The position numbers were made by a program, and so were the translations under genes. The notes below the pieces were generated by a model that worked only from the letters and a program-made list of their open reading frames with translations, was not told the DNA's origin and did not search any database. From Limnephilus marmoratus (lineage: Eukaryota; Arthropoda; Insecta; Trichoptera; Limnephilidae), in assembly GCA_917880885.1 (NCBI GenBank), contig OU862927.1, positions 34,561,571-34,625,570 on the forward strand: DNA of 64,000 nt, read 5' to 3'. Positions 22,185-33,466 of the stretch are shown here, piece by piece (the first letter of the stretch is position 1; the number at the start of each line of letters is the position of its first letter).

Positions 22185-23968
22185 TTATAAAAGTTGCTCG
22201 AAGTGGCCGCCATCGGCTTCAATGCATGCATGCAATCTTAACACATTATGGATGCTTAAATTAGCAGGATTCGCCTTCAGTTCGTCTGCCGCCTCCATGA
22301 TCAGTTGGATCAATTGCTCTCTCGTCGCTATCGGCTTCGAATATACCTTTTCCTTCAGAGTTCCCCAGAGGTAGTAATCCAACGGTGTTAGGTCGGGTGA
22401 TCTCGGTGGCCATGCAATGTTAGGACTACCTCGGCCTATCCACCGTCCAGGAAACTCTACATCCAGGTAGTTCCGCACGGCAACGGAATAATGGGGTGGA
22501 GCTCCATCGTGCTGGAACCACATCCTTCGCAGTGCTTGTAAGTTTACTTTGTCCAGAATGTCGCCCAGCTGCCCTTGCAGGAACTCCAGATACATCATTA
22601 ACATTAACCTGGGAGGCAACTCGATCAGACCAATTATTTTGTTACCCAAAATACCCGCCCACATATTTACTGAGAATCTCTCTTGGCTCGACGATTCCCG
22701 GACAAGCTTAGGATTTTCTTCGGCCCAATGATGCAGGTTGTGGATATTTAATATTCCTGTTTTTGTAAATTGGGCTTCGTCTGTGAATAGAATATTTTTC
22801 ATGAAATCTCCATTTCTCAACACGTTTCATAGCATCCGTCTACAGTAAATTAGTCTTGAGAAATGGTCGTTCTCCAGTAGACCTTGGCAGCGCCTGTAGT
22901 GGAAAGGTTTCAGGCGATGTTTTTTTAGGATCCGTACCGTCGTGTGTGATATGTCTCTTCGGGTCTTCTGTCATCATGTTGAGGATCCTCTCCTCAACAC
23001 GAACTGGAACATCATTATTTCCTCCGCCCTGAACCCGTACGATTCCATGGTCGCGCAGGCGTTGATACATCTGCAAACAAAAATACAATTGCTAACATTA
23101 TTCTGTTATAAAATATCAGTAAAAATGAATGACGGGTGCGTTTTATATCAGTTTATTTCTGAGAACATAGAAATATTTGATTAACATAGAAAACGTTCCG
23201 TAAGTACGAATTAATTTATTTTGTGAGTGAGACTATTTAAAACAAGCTTTCTTGGAACCGATTTTGATTAGCAACTATTTACGTTGGGGGACAAGCACAA
23301 AATATGATTATTAAGTTCTTAATTTGGGTTATAAATAAGTGTTAATAACAATTTCAAAATGACGTGATGGCTTGATATTTTTTTCACAAGAATTTTGAAC
23401 TTTAATTGTAATGAAAATGGAACTTTAAAGCATCTTTTACCAATTAACCTACGTAAATTATTCTTGTTTCTGTTGTATTATTATTCATTTTTTTACATCA
23501 ACTCCACACATTTTCGGGGATGCTGTGAGGAGGATATTAAGTTAAATGAAGTGTTATTTAAATAATTTGAGCTTAAAGAATTAGCCAAGTTGGGAAACAT
23601 TACCCTATTTTCTTTACTTGGTACGATTGATAGGTATTATCTTGGATTTCCGAGAGTGAAACATAAAATTTTGGAAAGTTTTGTAAATAAACATACGTAG
23701 TGATAACCTTTTTCCGTAACATTACAAGACACAATTAGGCGGCTTTTTGGGAGCCTTTACAATGAGATGGCGGCATTAAATTTGTGTCTAGCTCTACGAT
23801 AATAAATAGGTAGTTAGGTACAAACCTGTACGAAAGTCGTATGGTGTGGTAGACGTCGTTCTGGATATATTCTGCGATACTCTCTTACAGCTTCCACTGA
23901 ATTTCCTCGGAAAATTCCATAAACAAACACTATATCTGCTTCATGGGCAGGTGGATAATTTTGAGGCA
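22185..23968 (-). pseudogene. Inactivated DUF4817/DDE mariner-like transposase of copy B
   Basis: The gene has the same two-exon structure as copy A (exon 1 about 23968-23825, exon 2 from 23070). Exon 2 has a CGA-to-TGA change at the arginine of 'RRMLRNV' (near 22828), which breaks the frame. It also has a deletion of about 36 bases near 22930-22965 that removes part of the helix-turn-helix region, and a local substitution block near 22597. The change at a CpG is consistent with deamination. The DDE residues downstream are still readable from 22823, but no full-length protein is possible. Confidence 0.85.
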
Positions 23969-24356
23969 TCTTTTAGAATAAACACTAATAATAACAGTAA
24001 AACAAAAACAAATTTCAAAGCAACTACGCACGACCCCGTTCACCGTCAAACTCCAAACACAACTGACCGAGCGGTATTCGGAAAGGGGTAGCTTCGCCGC
24101 GGTATGGGAGTGAGGGAGCGCGCTGCCGATAACTGTGGGGTTGGCTAGCGGATAGGGGGAGGGGTTATCACGAGGTTGCCATATCGTTTACTCGAAATAT
24201 GAGATCAGTGACGGTGTGTAGAAAAAACAAAAAAAATATGTATTTAATTGAAAAAAAATGTCACCGTACAGCAAAATGATATACAGATTTTTTACTCCAA
24301 ATAAGCTCAGGAATCGCTGGTTAAAATCCCTTGGTACGTCCTGTTACACCCTGTAT

Positions 24357-25346
24357 TTTGATGACCGAAATTCTCTGAATATTTAATTCAGCGGTCCATC
24401 AGCACAGTAAAAATATGTCACTAATCATTTTGATATATGTTGATCACTGAAATTCTCTGAATATTTAATTCAGCGGTCCATCAGCACAACACAATTAAGT
24501 TACGAAAATTATGGTGTATTTTCATTTTTAATGTAATTTAATTAAAGAATTAAAAAATAAAATAAAGATGGCGATCTTCAAAATAATGTTTCAAATTAAA
24601 GTATATTTATTATATTAACTTACCGTCTTCAAATTCATCCCCAGCACACAACACTACACAGCAGAGTAAAATTATGTTACTAATCATTTTGATATATGTT
24701 GATCACTGAAACTCTCTGAATATTTAATTCAGCGGTCCATCAGTACAGTAAAAGTAGGTTACTAATCATTTTGATATATGTTGATCACTGAAATTCTCTA
24801 AATATTTAATTCAGCGGTACATCAGCGCAGTAAAAATATGTTACTAATCACATATATGTTGATCACTGAAATTCTCTGAATATTTAATTCAGCGGTCCAT
24901 CAGCGCAGTAAAAATATGTTACTAATCACATATATGTTGATCACTGAAATTCTCTGAATATTTAATTCAGCGGTCCATCAGCACAGTAAAAATATTTTAC
25001 TAATCATTTTGATGTACGTTGATCACTGAAATTCTCTGAATATTTAATTCAGCGGTCCATCAGTACAGTAAAAATATGTTACTAATCATATTTATTTTGA
25101 TGACTGAAATTCTCTGAATATTTAATTCAGCGGTCTATCAGCACAGTAAAAATATGTTACTAATCATATATACTTTGATCACTGAAATTCTCTGAATATT
25201 TAATTCAGCGGTCCATCAGCACAGTAAAAATATGTTACTAATCATTTTGATGTACGTTGATCACTGAAATTCTCTGAATATTTAATTCAGCGGTCCATAA
25301 GCATAGTAAAAATAAGTTACTAATCATTTTGATATACGTTGATCAC
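24357..25346. repeat. 82/78-bp satellite array, block 3
   Basis: About ten monomers, including the third full signal-peptide exon unit (24486-24687). The block ends where the hAT element is inserted. Confidence 0.95.
24624..24687 (-). CDS. Signal-peptide first exon, copy 3
   Basis: ATG at 24687, the same 64 coding bases as copy 2 and the same GTAAGT donor at 24623. It sits in an almost identical 200-bp unit to 8192-8391, showing that the unit itself was duplicated. Confidence 0.5.
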
Positions 25347-27862
25347 CAGGGGCGCGCACAGAGTTTTTGATCAGGGTAGGCAGTATATAGGAAAACTGCC
25401 GAATTGATTCAAATAAATAAAAAAAAACTTACCACAGATAAGTCCCTTCGTACACGTTTTCGTTAAGTGTGCTTGCTGCTTGCTCCTGATGATGTAGGTT
25501 TGGATTATCTAAGCCACATCAAATATCCAAATAATTGCTTAATTTATGCTTATATCACAAGCCAATTACTGGATATCAGAGGTGGCCTTGATAAAGGCCG
25601 TTGGAGTTGTCTCACACTTCATACAATTTTACGGGAAATATTATTTAAATGTCAAATCGATACGTCTATCTTTTTTCAAATACGACTTTGTAAAATGTCG
25701 CGAAACTTTTTAATTCCAAAACAATTTTTTTTTCTATTGAAATCATGGAGAGGTTTGAAAGACGCTGTTGACCTTGTGTGTTCCGTAAATATGTGTGTAT
25801 GCGCTTTAAAGATGAAAATGAACGTTCAGCAGACGCGCTAGTTGCAGGGATAGTGGCTATTTGTTTAGCTAATTGTACAACTTGGGGGAAAACTACTTGT
25901 AAATTATTTTGATAAATATTTTCTATAATTTCATATACACTGAGAGTTTTAAATTCTAATGATTTGTAAACGCACCTTAACTCATTTTGGAGACGATCCA
26001 GATTAAAATTGTGTGCAGCATTGACCAATGTATCAGGGAAATTGCCATTATATTTATCAAAGTTTTCGTAGGACAGTAACTGGAAAAATGTCAAATTTTT
26101 AACATTGCCTTAGCGGTCACGGGATTCGCTAAGGATATTGTCAATTATATCAGTAAATATCCGCTTGTAATGTGTTTTAACGTCTTCAATATTACGCTTT
26201 CGTTTGGGCTGACCACACTCTATAACGACCATGTTATATATGTCCTCGAAATTAGATCTAAAATTTTCCAAAAAAAAATTCAAAATTAATTTTTCGAACG
26301 CAGTAAACTATATCAGAGGTTTTTTTTTGCATTATATCGTAAAGAATATCTGTTTCCGCGAATACCTGGTTGAAGATTTGTAGGAGGAAATTAAAATCAA
26401 ACACTTTCAAAGTGTTTAGAAATGTATTTGCTTGTGTCATTGTATCACCGTCCCATATATCAACGTTTTCCAGTATGTCCTCGAAAAATCTATTGATTGG
26501 GTCCTATCTTTGTAAATCACGTTAACTGTGCGAGAGTTATAAGTCCACCGTGTTTGTGAATGAGCTATTCTTTTGGTACTACTGTGAAAAAAGTTTGCCA
26601 TGGTCTTTATTACTTTGAAGAAACGTTTAGTTTCACCAATTCTTTGGCAAGATTTTGAAAGAATAAAGTTGAGGACTTGCGCTGAACACCAAACATACAT
26701 GGCTAGTGGACAATGTTGTCTAATGATAGATTGAACGCCGTTTTGTTCAGAAGATAAAACTGCAGCGCCATCATACGTCTTTATTACATCATTACCTTTA
26801 TTCAATAAAGAACTTGTCTCGTCATGTCCACGAAATGATAATTCTTGTTTCGCCAGAAAACAAGCAATATCTATTAATCTTTGAAAAATATTTCTATTTC
26901 TAACTACTTTAGCTTTGTGACGTTCAATGTCTAATCTCAAATTATTATCTAAAGCCTTTTCAATCCGATTATTACCGAATCTTAGATATTTCGCCAAACA
27001 CTCTATATGATTTTCTGACATGTCGTGTTTTTTAGCCGCGTTAGTAAAGTTGTTTATATCGCAGTAGCCGCCGTCATTCCAAACATTTTTATTATTAGAA
27101 AATAATACACAAGGAAAACAGAATAAACGATTACTATGAAGACATCCTGTTAACCAATTATACTCTTCATAATATTTCATATTGAATCGTCGCGTAACCG
27201 ATGGTGTTTTCATTTGATTTAAATTGTCTAATTTAGGCGTACGTCTCCCACACAAATTATTCGTTTTTTTTTTCATTAAAAGATAACCGAGAAAACCCAT
27301 TGTTTTTTAAATTATTTAAACACACAATATTTCCTAAACTACAACAAGTTTCACAGGTTAAAATTTCCATATTTTACCAGATAATTCACAATTAAAATAC
27401 GAGAAACGTTTTTGAACTGACAATTTGTACTGGCGAAAGACAACTGGTTGGTATAAATAGAAAACAACAGATGTCACTGTCGTCACTAATTGCCATATTT
27501 GCTAATTTTGTTCCAGAAAGCACTGCTTCATACGAACAAAAAAACCTCTATCGGCGAATTCAAAACGACAGTTCCTAAACATTGATTTCATAACTTTGTA
27601 TGAAATTAGCTCGATGCAGTCATAATTCCTGCCTATGGCCGCATTTTTAGTGGAGGGCGCACGTGTAGTTTTTAGTTACAGATTATGCGATGTTTTGTGG
27701 TTAGTGCCGCGTGCCGCTCGCGTAGTTTCGCGCTTATTTTTGAAAGTGTGTATTTATTTTTAGCAATAATTTAATAAATTATAATATTAATTACATGCTT
27801 ATGTTTTACAAAACCGGTAGGGTAGGCAGTGCTTATGTGCCTATATGGAGTGCACGCCCCTG
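25347..27862. mobile_element. hAT element inserted in the satellite
   Basis: The left end CAGGGGCGCGCAC (25347) and right end inverse GTGCACGCCCCTG (27862) are imperfect inverted repeats. The 8-bp duplication TTGATCAC (25339-25346, 27863-27870) is part of the satellite monomer. An 8-bp duplication and CAGGGG ends are hAT hallmarks. Confidence 0.92.
25666..27300 (-). pseudogene. hAT transposase (TTF-type zinc finger), internally deleted
   Basis: The N-terminal part (27300-26437) has the TTF-like zinc finger 'SNRLFCFPCVLF' and 'NNFTNAAKKHDMSENH'. It runs to 'SSLLNKGN', then jumps directly to 'DVIKTYDGAAVLSSEQNG' and 'CPLAMYVWCSAQVLNFIL'. The segment that normally lies between, including the first catalytic Asp region, is missing (about 150 residues by family expectation). 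Stops and frame changes lie between 26437 and 26094. The C-terminal hAT dimerisation block is intact in 26094-25666 ('TSASAERSFSSLKRIHTYLR'). The element is therefore non-autonomous. Confidence 0.8.
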
Positions 27863-28440
27863 TTGATCACTGAAATTCTCTGAATATTTAATTCAGTGGT
27901 CCATCAGCACAGTAAAAATATGTTACTAATCATTTTGATATACGTTGATCACTGAAATTCTCTGAATGTTTAATTCAGCAGTCCATCATCGCTTTTAAAG
28001 GAGCAACTATCAAATATCTACAGCAGTGGTTCGGGCGCAGTGGTTCCAGAGCCACCTGTGGAAATTAAAAAAATACAAATACCACAAAAGTCTCAACTAC
28101 CTGTTTGATATAAGTTGATCATTGAAATTCTCTGAATATTTAATTCAGCAGTCCATCAGCGCTTTTAAAGGAGCAACTATCAAATATCTACAGCAGTGGT
28201 TCGGGTGCAGTGGTTCCAGAACCACCTGTGGAAATTAAAAAAATACAAATACCACAAAAGTCTCAACTACCTGTTTGATATACGTTGATCACTGAAATTC
28301 TCTGAATATTTAATTCAGCGGTCCATCAGTGCTTTTAAAGCAGCAACTATCAAATATCTACAATATCTACAGCAGTGGTTCCAGAGCCACCTGTGGAAAT
28401 AAAAAATATTCATATACCGCAAAAATTTCTCAACTACCTG
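27863..28440. repeat. Satellite block 4 fused to a ~168-bp exon-like repeat
   Basis: It starts with two ordinary monomers, then three longer units with satellite-like 'gatcactgaaattctctgaa' starts near 27951, 28116 and 28286. The added part contains 'agcaactatcaaatatctac' and 'gttccagagccacctgtgga'. On the minus strand each added part carries a pyrimidine-rich stretch ending TTTCCACAG followed by a short open frame 'GSGTTAPEPLL' and a stop. Confidence 0.85.
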
Positions 28441-29030
28441 ATAACTGAAAAACTTTCTCAACAATAATATCGTAGGCCCATTAACCATTTAAATTTCATA
28501 AGTCTCGCAACTACTGTACAGGGTGGTTCTGACAAGAAAGATTGATTATTCTTGTTTTTGTTCTGTCTCTGGGCCCATAGGGATACTGCCGTTTTTGTTC
28601 TGTCTCTGGGCCCATAGGGATACTGCTGTTTTTGTTCCGTACCCTGCAATACCCTAAAAGAGATTGCCATGGTTGTTGAAGAACTAAATAAATTTATTCA
28701 AAAAAGAGATAACTGTCATTTATACTCAGAACCTTTGTAGCTGTCAATAGTATTTTTGCTTGTTTATCCATCGCCATATCTAATTCATTTTAGACGCATG
28801 GTGGAGATTGCTGTCTTTGTTTCAACATGCTTCAATTGTTCAAATTCTGTGAAACAACCGGCCCTTTATAGTCTTTTCAAAAATGCTTATTAAGTTTGAT
28901 GGGACTTACAAAAAAATAATCCCAGTAGGCTTTTAAAGAACTAAATAAGTAAAATTAAAACATGAGTATCAATATTAATTTATTCGAAATGATACAGCAT
29001 AAAAAACTAAAATACGTAAACTTTTAATAT
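28441..29030. other. Unassigned, with a 37-bp duplication
   Basis: The word 'gtttttgttctgtctctggg' starts at 28554 and 28591 (37-bp period), with a third partial copy at 28628. No coding feature was recognised. Confidence 0.5.
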
Positions 29031-29039
29031 GCGGGTACA

Positions 29040-29133
29040 ATAAGATATAAAATATGCAGGTTTAAAACATATAAAATATGCAGCTTTAAAACATGTAAAA
29101 TATACAGGTTTAAAACACATAAAATATGCAGGT
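29040..29133. repeat. Short tandem repeat, about 24-bp period
   Basis: Four units of 'ataaaatatgcaggtttaaa' type with minor variation. Confidence 0.8.
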
Positions 29134-30524
29134 TGCAATCGTACTGTCCACACTCAGGGCTGAGTCCCACCAGGCGTGGTCATTAAAACATTATTACATG
29201 TCAATCAGAATTACAGTAGTCTCCAGGTAAGACATGAGAGGGCGGACATACTACCTTTGGTCCGGGGCCAGGGTTAGGCTCCCTTCACCCGTCTCCTTGC
29301 GGCGGCCAGCTCAATCCGGCATAGGAGCCAATCTTCCCTTGGGTCTACGAGTCGGCTATCAGCCTCATCTTACTAATGTTATTAAGGGTGGATACCTCGG
29401 GTCATTCGGTTAATTAAAACAGGAAATACGAACACAAGGTTAATTCTACCAAAACATATTTATAAGACAGCAGAAAACAGAGTGCTAGAAGGGAATTTCT
29501 CTACTAAAACTGGCAATAATCACTTCTCTCTCTCCGGTCCTAACTATTCGCGTCTTTGTTACATGAAGTTTTAGCTAATTAATCAGCACATAAGGGAGTG
29601 ATATAATGGGAATCAGCTTGCATGATCTCCGCGCGCCGGGCGTCTCTGAACGGATACAGGGTACGAAACCGTTGAACAGCTCTCGGGGATGAAATCTCAC
29701 AATGGGACGAAAGGCAATTCACGCCTCGTTTAGTCTCGAAATAAAGTTACCCAAAACGAGTGAACTAGCAAATGACGTCGTGAGAGCTCGCGATCGGCCG
29801 CTCGAGTCGGTGAGCCCGGGTAGAAGAGGGAAGAGAATGACCGTTGCGCTCCCGAGCCGTTGTTCCAAAGCCGGCATCACGTGGTTCGGCGCACTTGGTG
29901 TGCGCAGAGACACGGGATGCGGGCAATTGTCCGACGTTGTTGCTCAAGCGCGGCTATTTCAAATATCTTGAATTATGCGCATTGTAATAAGGTCTAAAAC
30001 TCAATGTACTTTACTGTCAATGGTGTGGTTCGGATATGGTCTCTTTTGGTTTAGCTTATGATAAGTATTACTGTCGCCATCAGCTACTAGTCGCCCATAT
30101 ATCAAATTATACAATTCAACTACATACCTAGTTATAAGTACAGGCAATATTCTGTTCAAGACCTTCCTAGGGACCAGTATGGGATATACCTACAACTATA
30201 TCTGAGGCTCATAGAATGATAATTAATAACCTGATTGCTTGTGGGGGCTGAATATGCTGCGGGCTTCCACTCTCTGACTTGCGGCAGCCGGTGGGCGAAT
30301 TCGTTGGTCCGCTGGTAGTCTGAAGAAGCGGGAAAGGGCTGCTAATAAAGTCTACACTTTTTTTAATTCTAACATTTCACATTCTAGGTTTTTCTTTATG
30401 TTTGATGTCTCTTGTTCTATTTTTTTTAAATAGTTGATGCTTAATTTCATCCATATTTTTGTCCATATGGTTTATAAATTTTTCATAATGCTCATCACCG
30501 GCACTTATTTGTGGTGGTGTCTCA
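29134..30524. other. GC-richer unassigned stretch
   Basis: 29140-30350 is noticeably GC-richer than its surroundings, with open frames on both strands at 29702-29971 that show no recognised motif. It could be an LTR or other retroelement regulatory sequence, but I found no matching ends. Confidence 0.3.
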
Positions 30525-31214
30525 TGGTAGATTTAGACTTGTAAGGTGCGACGTGACGTGATGTTCTCTGCCGTGATGGCTAGCGTTTACATCTATAAGT
30601 TGTCTTCTGACACCTTATGACGATATTTTAAATCAATACGGTCGTAGCTCTCGGGGAGTTCACACGTTCCCAATGTTTTCTCACGAATCATCCGGTTCTG
30701 ATTCATATTTTGAAGAAGATATTCAATTTATGGTTTACTTTTTCTCCTATCTCCTCCCAAACAGCTGCTCTAATGGATTGATCTCTATATTCTTTACATT
30801 TCGTATCAAATCTTTACAAATCGCTTTATGTTGTCGTACTATTTCGATCAGGTCGTCCATAACGATATATTCAATCAAATTTTATATCGAGACGAGTGGT
30901 AGCGTATGTATGGATACTGTTTTAATTTTTAAAAATCCAAATGTCATATGATTTCCGGACACAAGAAATAAAAAGTGGCCCGCGCGTCAATACACAAGCA
31001 CGTGGTACATACACACTAGCAGAGACGAGGCCGTCCTCGCGCCCCTCACCTTCACCTCTCTGTCGAAAATCGAGATAGCTTCTGTCGAGTCACGTCAGAC
31101 CGCATCATGCCACAACGGAACTTACAAATGTAATCGCCCCCATACTAAATGTATGAAACCGATACCGCTGTAAGGCGTCACGTCACGTCGCACATTACAA
31201 GTCTAAATCTACCA
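30525..31214. mobile_element. 690-bp non-autonomous element with long inverted repeats
   Basis: Inverted ends of about 38 bp begin TGGTAGATTTAGACTTGTAA and contain the GCGACGTGACGTGA word, with one mismatch. A 3-bp TCA flanks both sides (30522-30524, 31215-31217). The interior carries a MADF exon remnant (next entry), so a PIF/Harbinger-type origin is likely, although TCA is not the usual TWA target. Confidence 0.75.
30680..30860 (-). pseudogene. MADF-domain first-exon remnant inside the 690-bp element
   Basis: On the minus strand an ATG at 30860 opens 'MDDLIEIVRQHKAI'. After a one-base frame change it continues 'CKEYRDQSIRAAVWEEIGEK', the typical order of a MADF domain start. Stops follow. 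It is the third MADF remnant in the window. Confidence 0.55.
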
Positions 31215-31425
31215 TCAGTCGGTTTCGATCTTGTTAGCACTTTACTAGAAGTAGCCATTGTGATTGGTTATGTTACGGTTTTATAAAGGTAAAGTTGTTG
31301 TTAGTTCGTATATTGTATTACGCATGAATTTGGATGATGTACAGAAACTCGTATATCTTATTTCACAGTGATTTAAATAATGTAGCAGAGAAAAAAAGAA
31401 ACAAATTCATAAAAAAATAAAAACT
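31215..31425. other. No recognised feature
   Basis: AT-rich sequence before the tRNA-like segment. Confidence 0.4.
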
Positions 31426-31500
31426 TTAGTATCACTAGGATTCGAATCTTCGGCCTTCGGATCTGTTCGCTCACTGCTGAGCTACGAGAGGTATATGGCT
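31426..31500 (-). repeat. tRNA-like SINE head
   Basis: On the minus strand 'TAGCTCAGCAGTGAGC' forms a proper D-arm (GCTC/GAGC). A B-box 'GATTCGAATCC' follows about 25 nt later. The acceptor and anticodon stems do not pair, so this is a tRNA-derived pol III promoter (SINE or pseudo-tRNA) rather than a functional tRNA. Confidence 0.4.
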
Positions 31501-31950
31501 TGGTGAGAATTAATAGTAATATAAATTGACTTCGCATAGCTATGTTTACGGTGTTTGCTGATGGCAGTCACCGAAATGAGTGTTTTGTTTATTAAATTGT
31601 TTTTTTATATGCACAATTAATCTCGATTCACTGAACTTAGGTTGGAATTCACTTTGTTGTTAGTTATTTAAGTTATTTGTTTGGCAGAACAGAATTTAAT
31701 AACAAGCGTCAAATAGACATCAAAATTTTTACAGAGTTGATTATAAATCACTTATTTTGCAATGTTGATTCAAACAAAATGGTTTAATGGGGCAGGGGAG
31801 AGGTCCCCTAAGCGGTGTACCCGAAAGAATTGTTTGTTTATCGGTTTTTACCAGTTTTTTTTTACTTAAATTACTGCGGAGATTGTTGCAACGCTGCAAC
31901 TAAAATGGAGGACGACTAATCAATCTCTGATAATGAGTTGGCCCTTAAGG
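31501..31950. other. No recognised feature
   Basis: AT-rich sequence, possibly the body of the SINE-like element on one side. Nothing coding was recognised. Confidence 0.35.
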
Positions 31951-33466
31951 TAACTGACCCCGTAAATCCTAAAAGATTAAAAATAGTAGCAATTGTGGAC
32001 AGAATTTGAATTTTGCTTTTGATTACGGCAAATGGTCTGTTCTCCCGCTATTCCTGTCTCCCCTACGGTACAGTTACTTCCTTGAACAACTGTCACCAGA
32101 TGTCAGTAGACTATCTGAACGGTGTCCTCTAAAGAGCTAATCTGTGGTAAAATGCCTTTATTGGCGGCCTTCTTCGCTGTCCTTGTAGTCAAATATATTA
32201 GCAACTGTAGACAGATTTTGAATTTTGCTTTTGATTTCCAAACTTGTACTATGGCGAATGGTCTGTATACACCTGCAATCCCTGTATCCTTTAAGGTGCA
32301 GTTAGTACCTTCAAGTACTTTGACGAGATAGCTATAGCTAATGTTACCGTACGGTAACTGCCCCCTGTAAATCCTAAAGGGTTTAATATGTAGTAGCAAT
32401 TGTGAAATTTGCATTTGCTTTTGTTTTCTAAACTGGTGTTAGTGTGTTGTTTTTGTTATGTTGTCTGTATACTCCCGCTATCCCCGTGTCCCTTACGTTA
32501 CAGTTACTTTTTTCAACAACTGTCACCGGATGGCAGAAGACTATCTGAATGTTGTCCTCTAAAGAGCTAATCTGTAGTAAAATGCCTTTATTGGCGGCCT
32601 CCTTCGCTGTCCTTGTAATCGTGTTAACTGGGTGGCTGAAAATCTCCAGGTTATGTTTTGTACCGGCGTCTATATACTTCAACTATCCCCGTGTCCTTTA
32701 CGGTGCAGTTAGTACATTCAATTACTGTCTCCTTAAGGTAACTGGCCTCATAAATCCTAAAGGATCAAATGTAGTAGCAACTGTGGACAGAATTTGTTTT
32801 TTGCTTTTGATTTCCAAACTGGTATTATGGCGAATGGTCTGAATACTCCCGCTATCCCTGTAACCTTTATGGTGCAGTTAGTACCTTCAATTACTGTCAC
32901 CAGATAGCAGCATATGATCTGAGCAGTGTCCTCTAAATAGCTAATCTGAGGGAAAACACCTTTATAGGCAGTCCCCTTCGCTGTTTCTGCAATTTATTTA
33001 ATTATTGTAGTTCAAGTATTTAACCCAAGGTGCAAGTATTTCTGCTGAAATGTCTTCATCCCAACATGCCTCGTAATTTCTACATAGTGAGTTTGGCCCG
33101 TAAATCCTAAAGGGTTTAATGTATAGTAGCAATTGTGAAATTTGCATTTTGCTTTTGTTTCTCAACTGGTGTTAGTGCGAATCGTCTATATACTCTCATT
33201 ATCCCTGTGTCTCTTACGGTACAGTAGTTTCCTTCAACAACTCTCACCAGATGGCAGCAGATCTGAACAGTGCCTTCTAAAGAGCTTATCTGTGTTAAAA
33301 TGCCTTTATAGACGGTCTGCTTTGCTGTCTTTGTAGTTGTGTTGACTGGGCGGCTGTAAATCTCCAGGTTATATTTTACACCTGCAAGCAATAAATAATA
33401 GCCTGCGGAAAATACTTTGGAGCACTCCTCCTGAGATAATCTCTGAAGAAAAAAAGATGAAGCCAT
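31951..33466 (-). pseudogene. Tandem copies of an exon of an unidentified protein (block C)
   Basis: At least four degenerate copies of one coding segment are read on the minus strand. The best (33385-33116) follows a good acceptor ('tttattgcttgcag') and reads 'GVKYNLEIYSRPVNTTTKTA', 'ILTQISSLEGTVQI', 'YCTVRDTGIMRVYRRFAL'. Copies at about 32682-32430 and 32414-32103 keep 'GILLQISSLEDNIQI' and 'NCTLKDTGIAGVYRPFAI'. Frames differ between copies. The final 'GIxxVYRxF' and Cys-flanked strand faintly recall the end of trypsin-like domains, but I would not assign a function. Confidence 0.4.

Larger units (their letters stand above)
15841..24354. mobile_element. Composite mariner-like transposon, copy B, with two secondary insertions
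   Basis: The element has the same termini as copy A, beginning CAGGGTGTAACAGG at 15841 and ending at 24354, flanked by TA. The satellite variant at the target differs from that at copy A. It carries the same hairpin, 72-bp duplication and MITE as copy A, plus a LINE tail (16156-16602) and a complete PIF/Harbinger element (17614-21264) that copy A lacks. Without the insertions the length is about 4.4 kb. Confidence 0.85.

Noticed and set aside
29702..29971. 89-codon GC-rich open frame
   Set aside because: Open on both strands at once because of base composition. No motif or splice context.
31426..31500. Functional tRNA gene on the minus strand
   Set aside because: The D-arm and B-box are good, but acceptor, anticodon and T stems do not pair. 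Called a SINE or pseudo-tRNA head.
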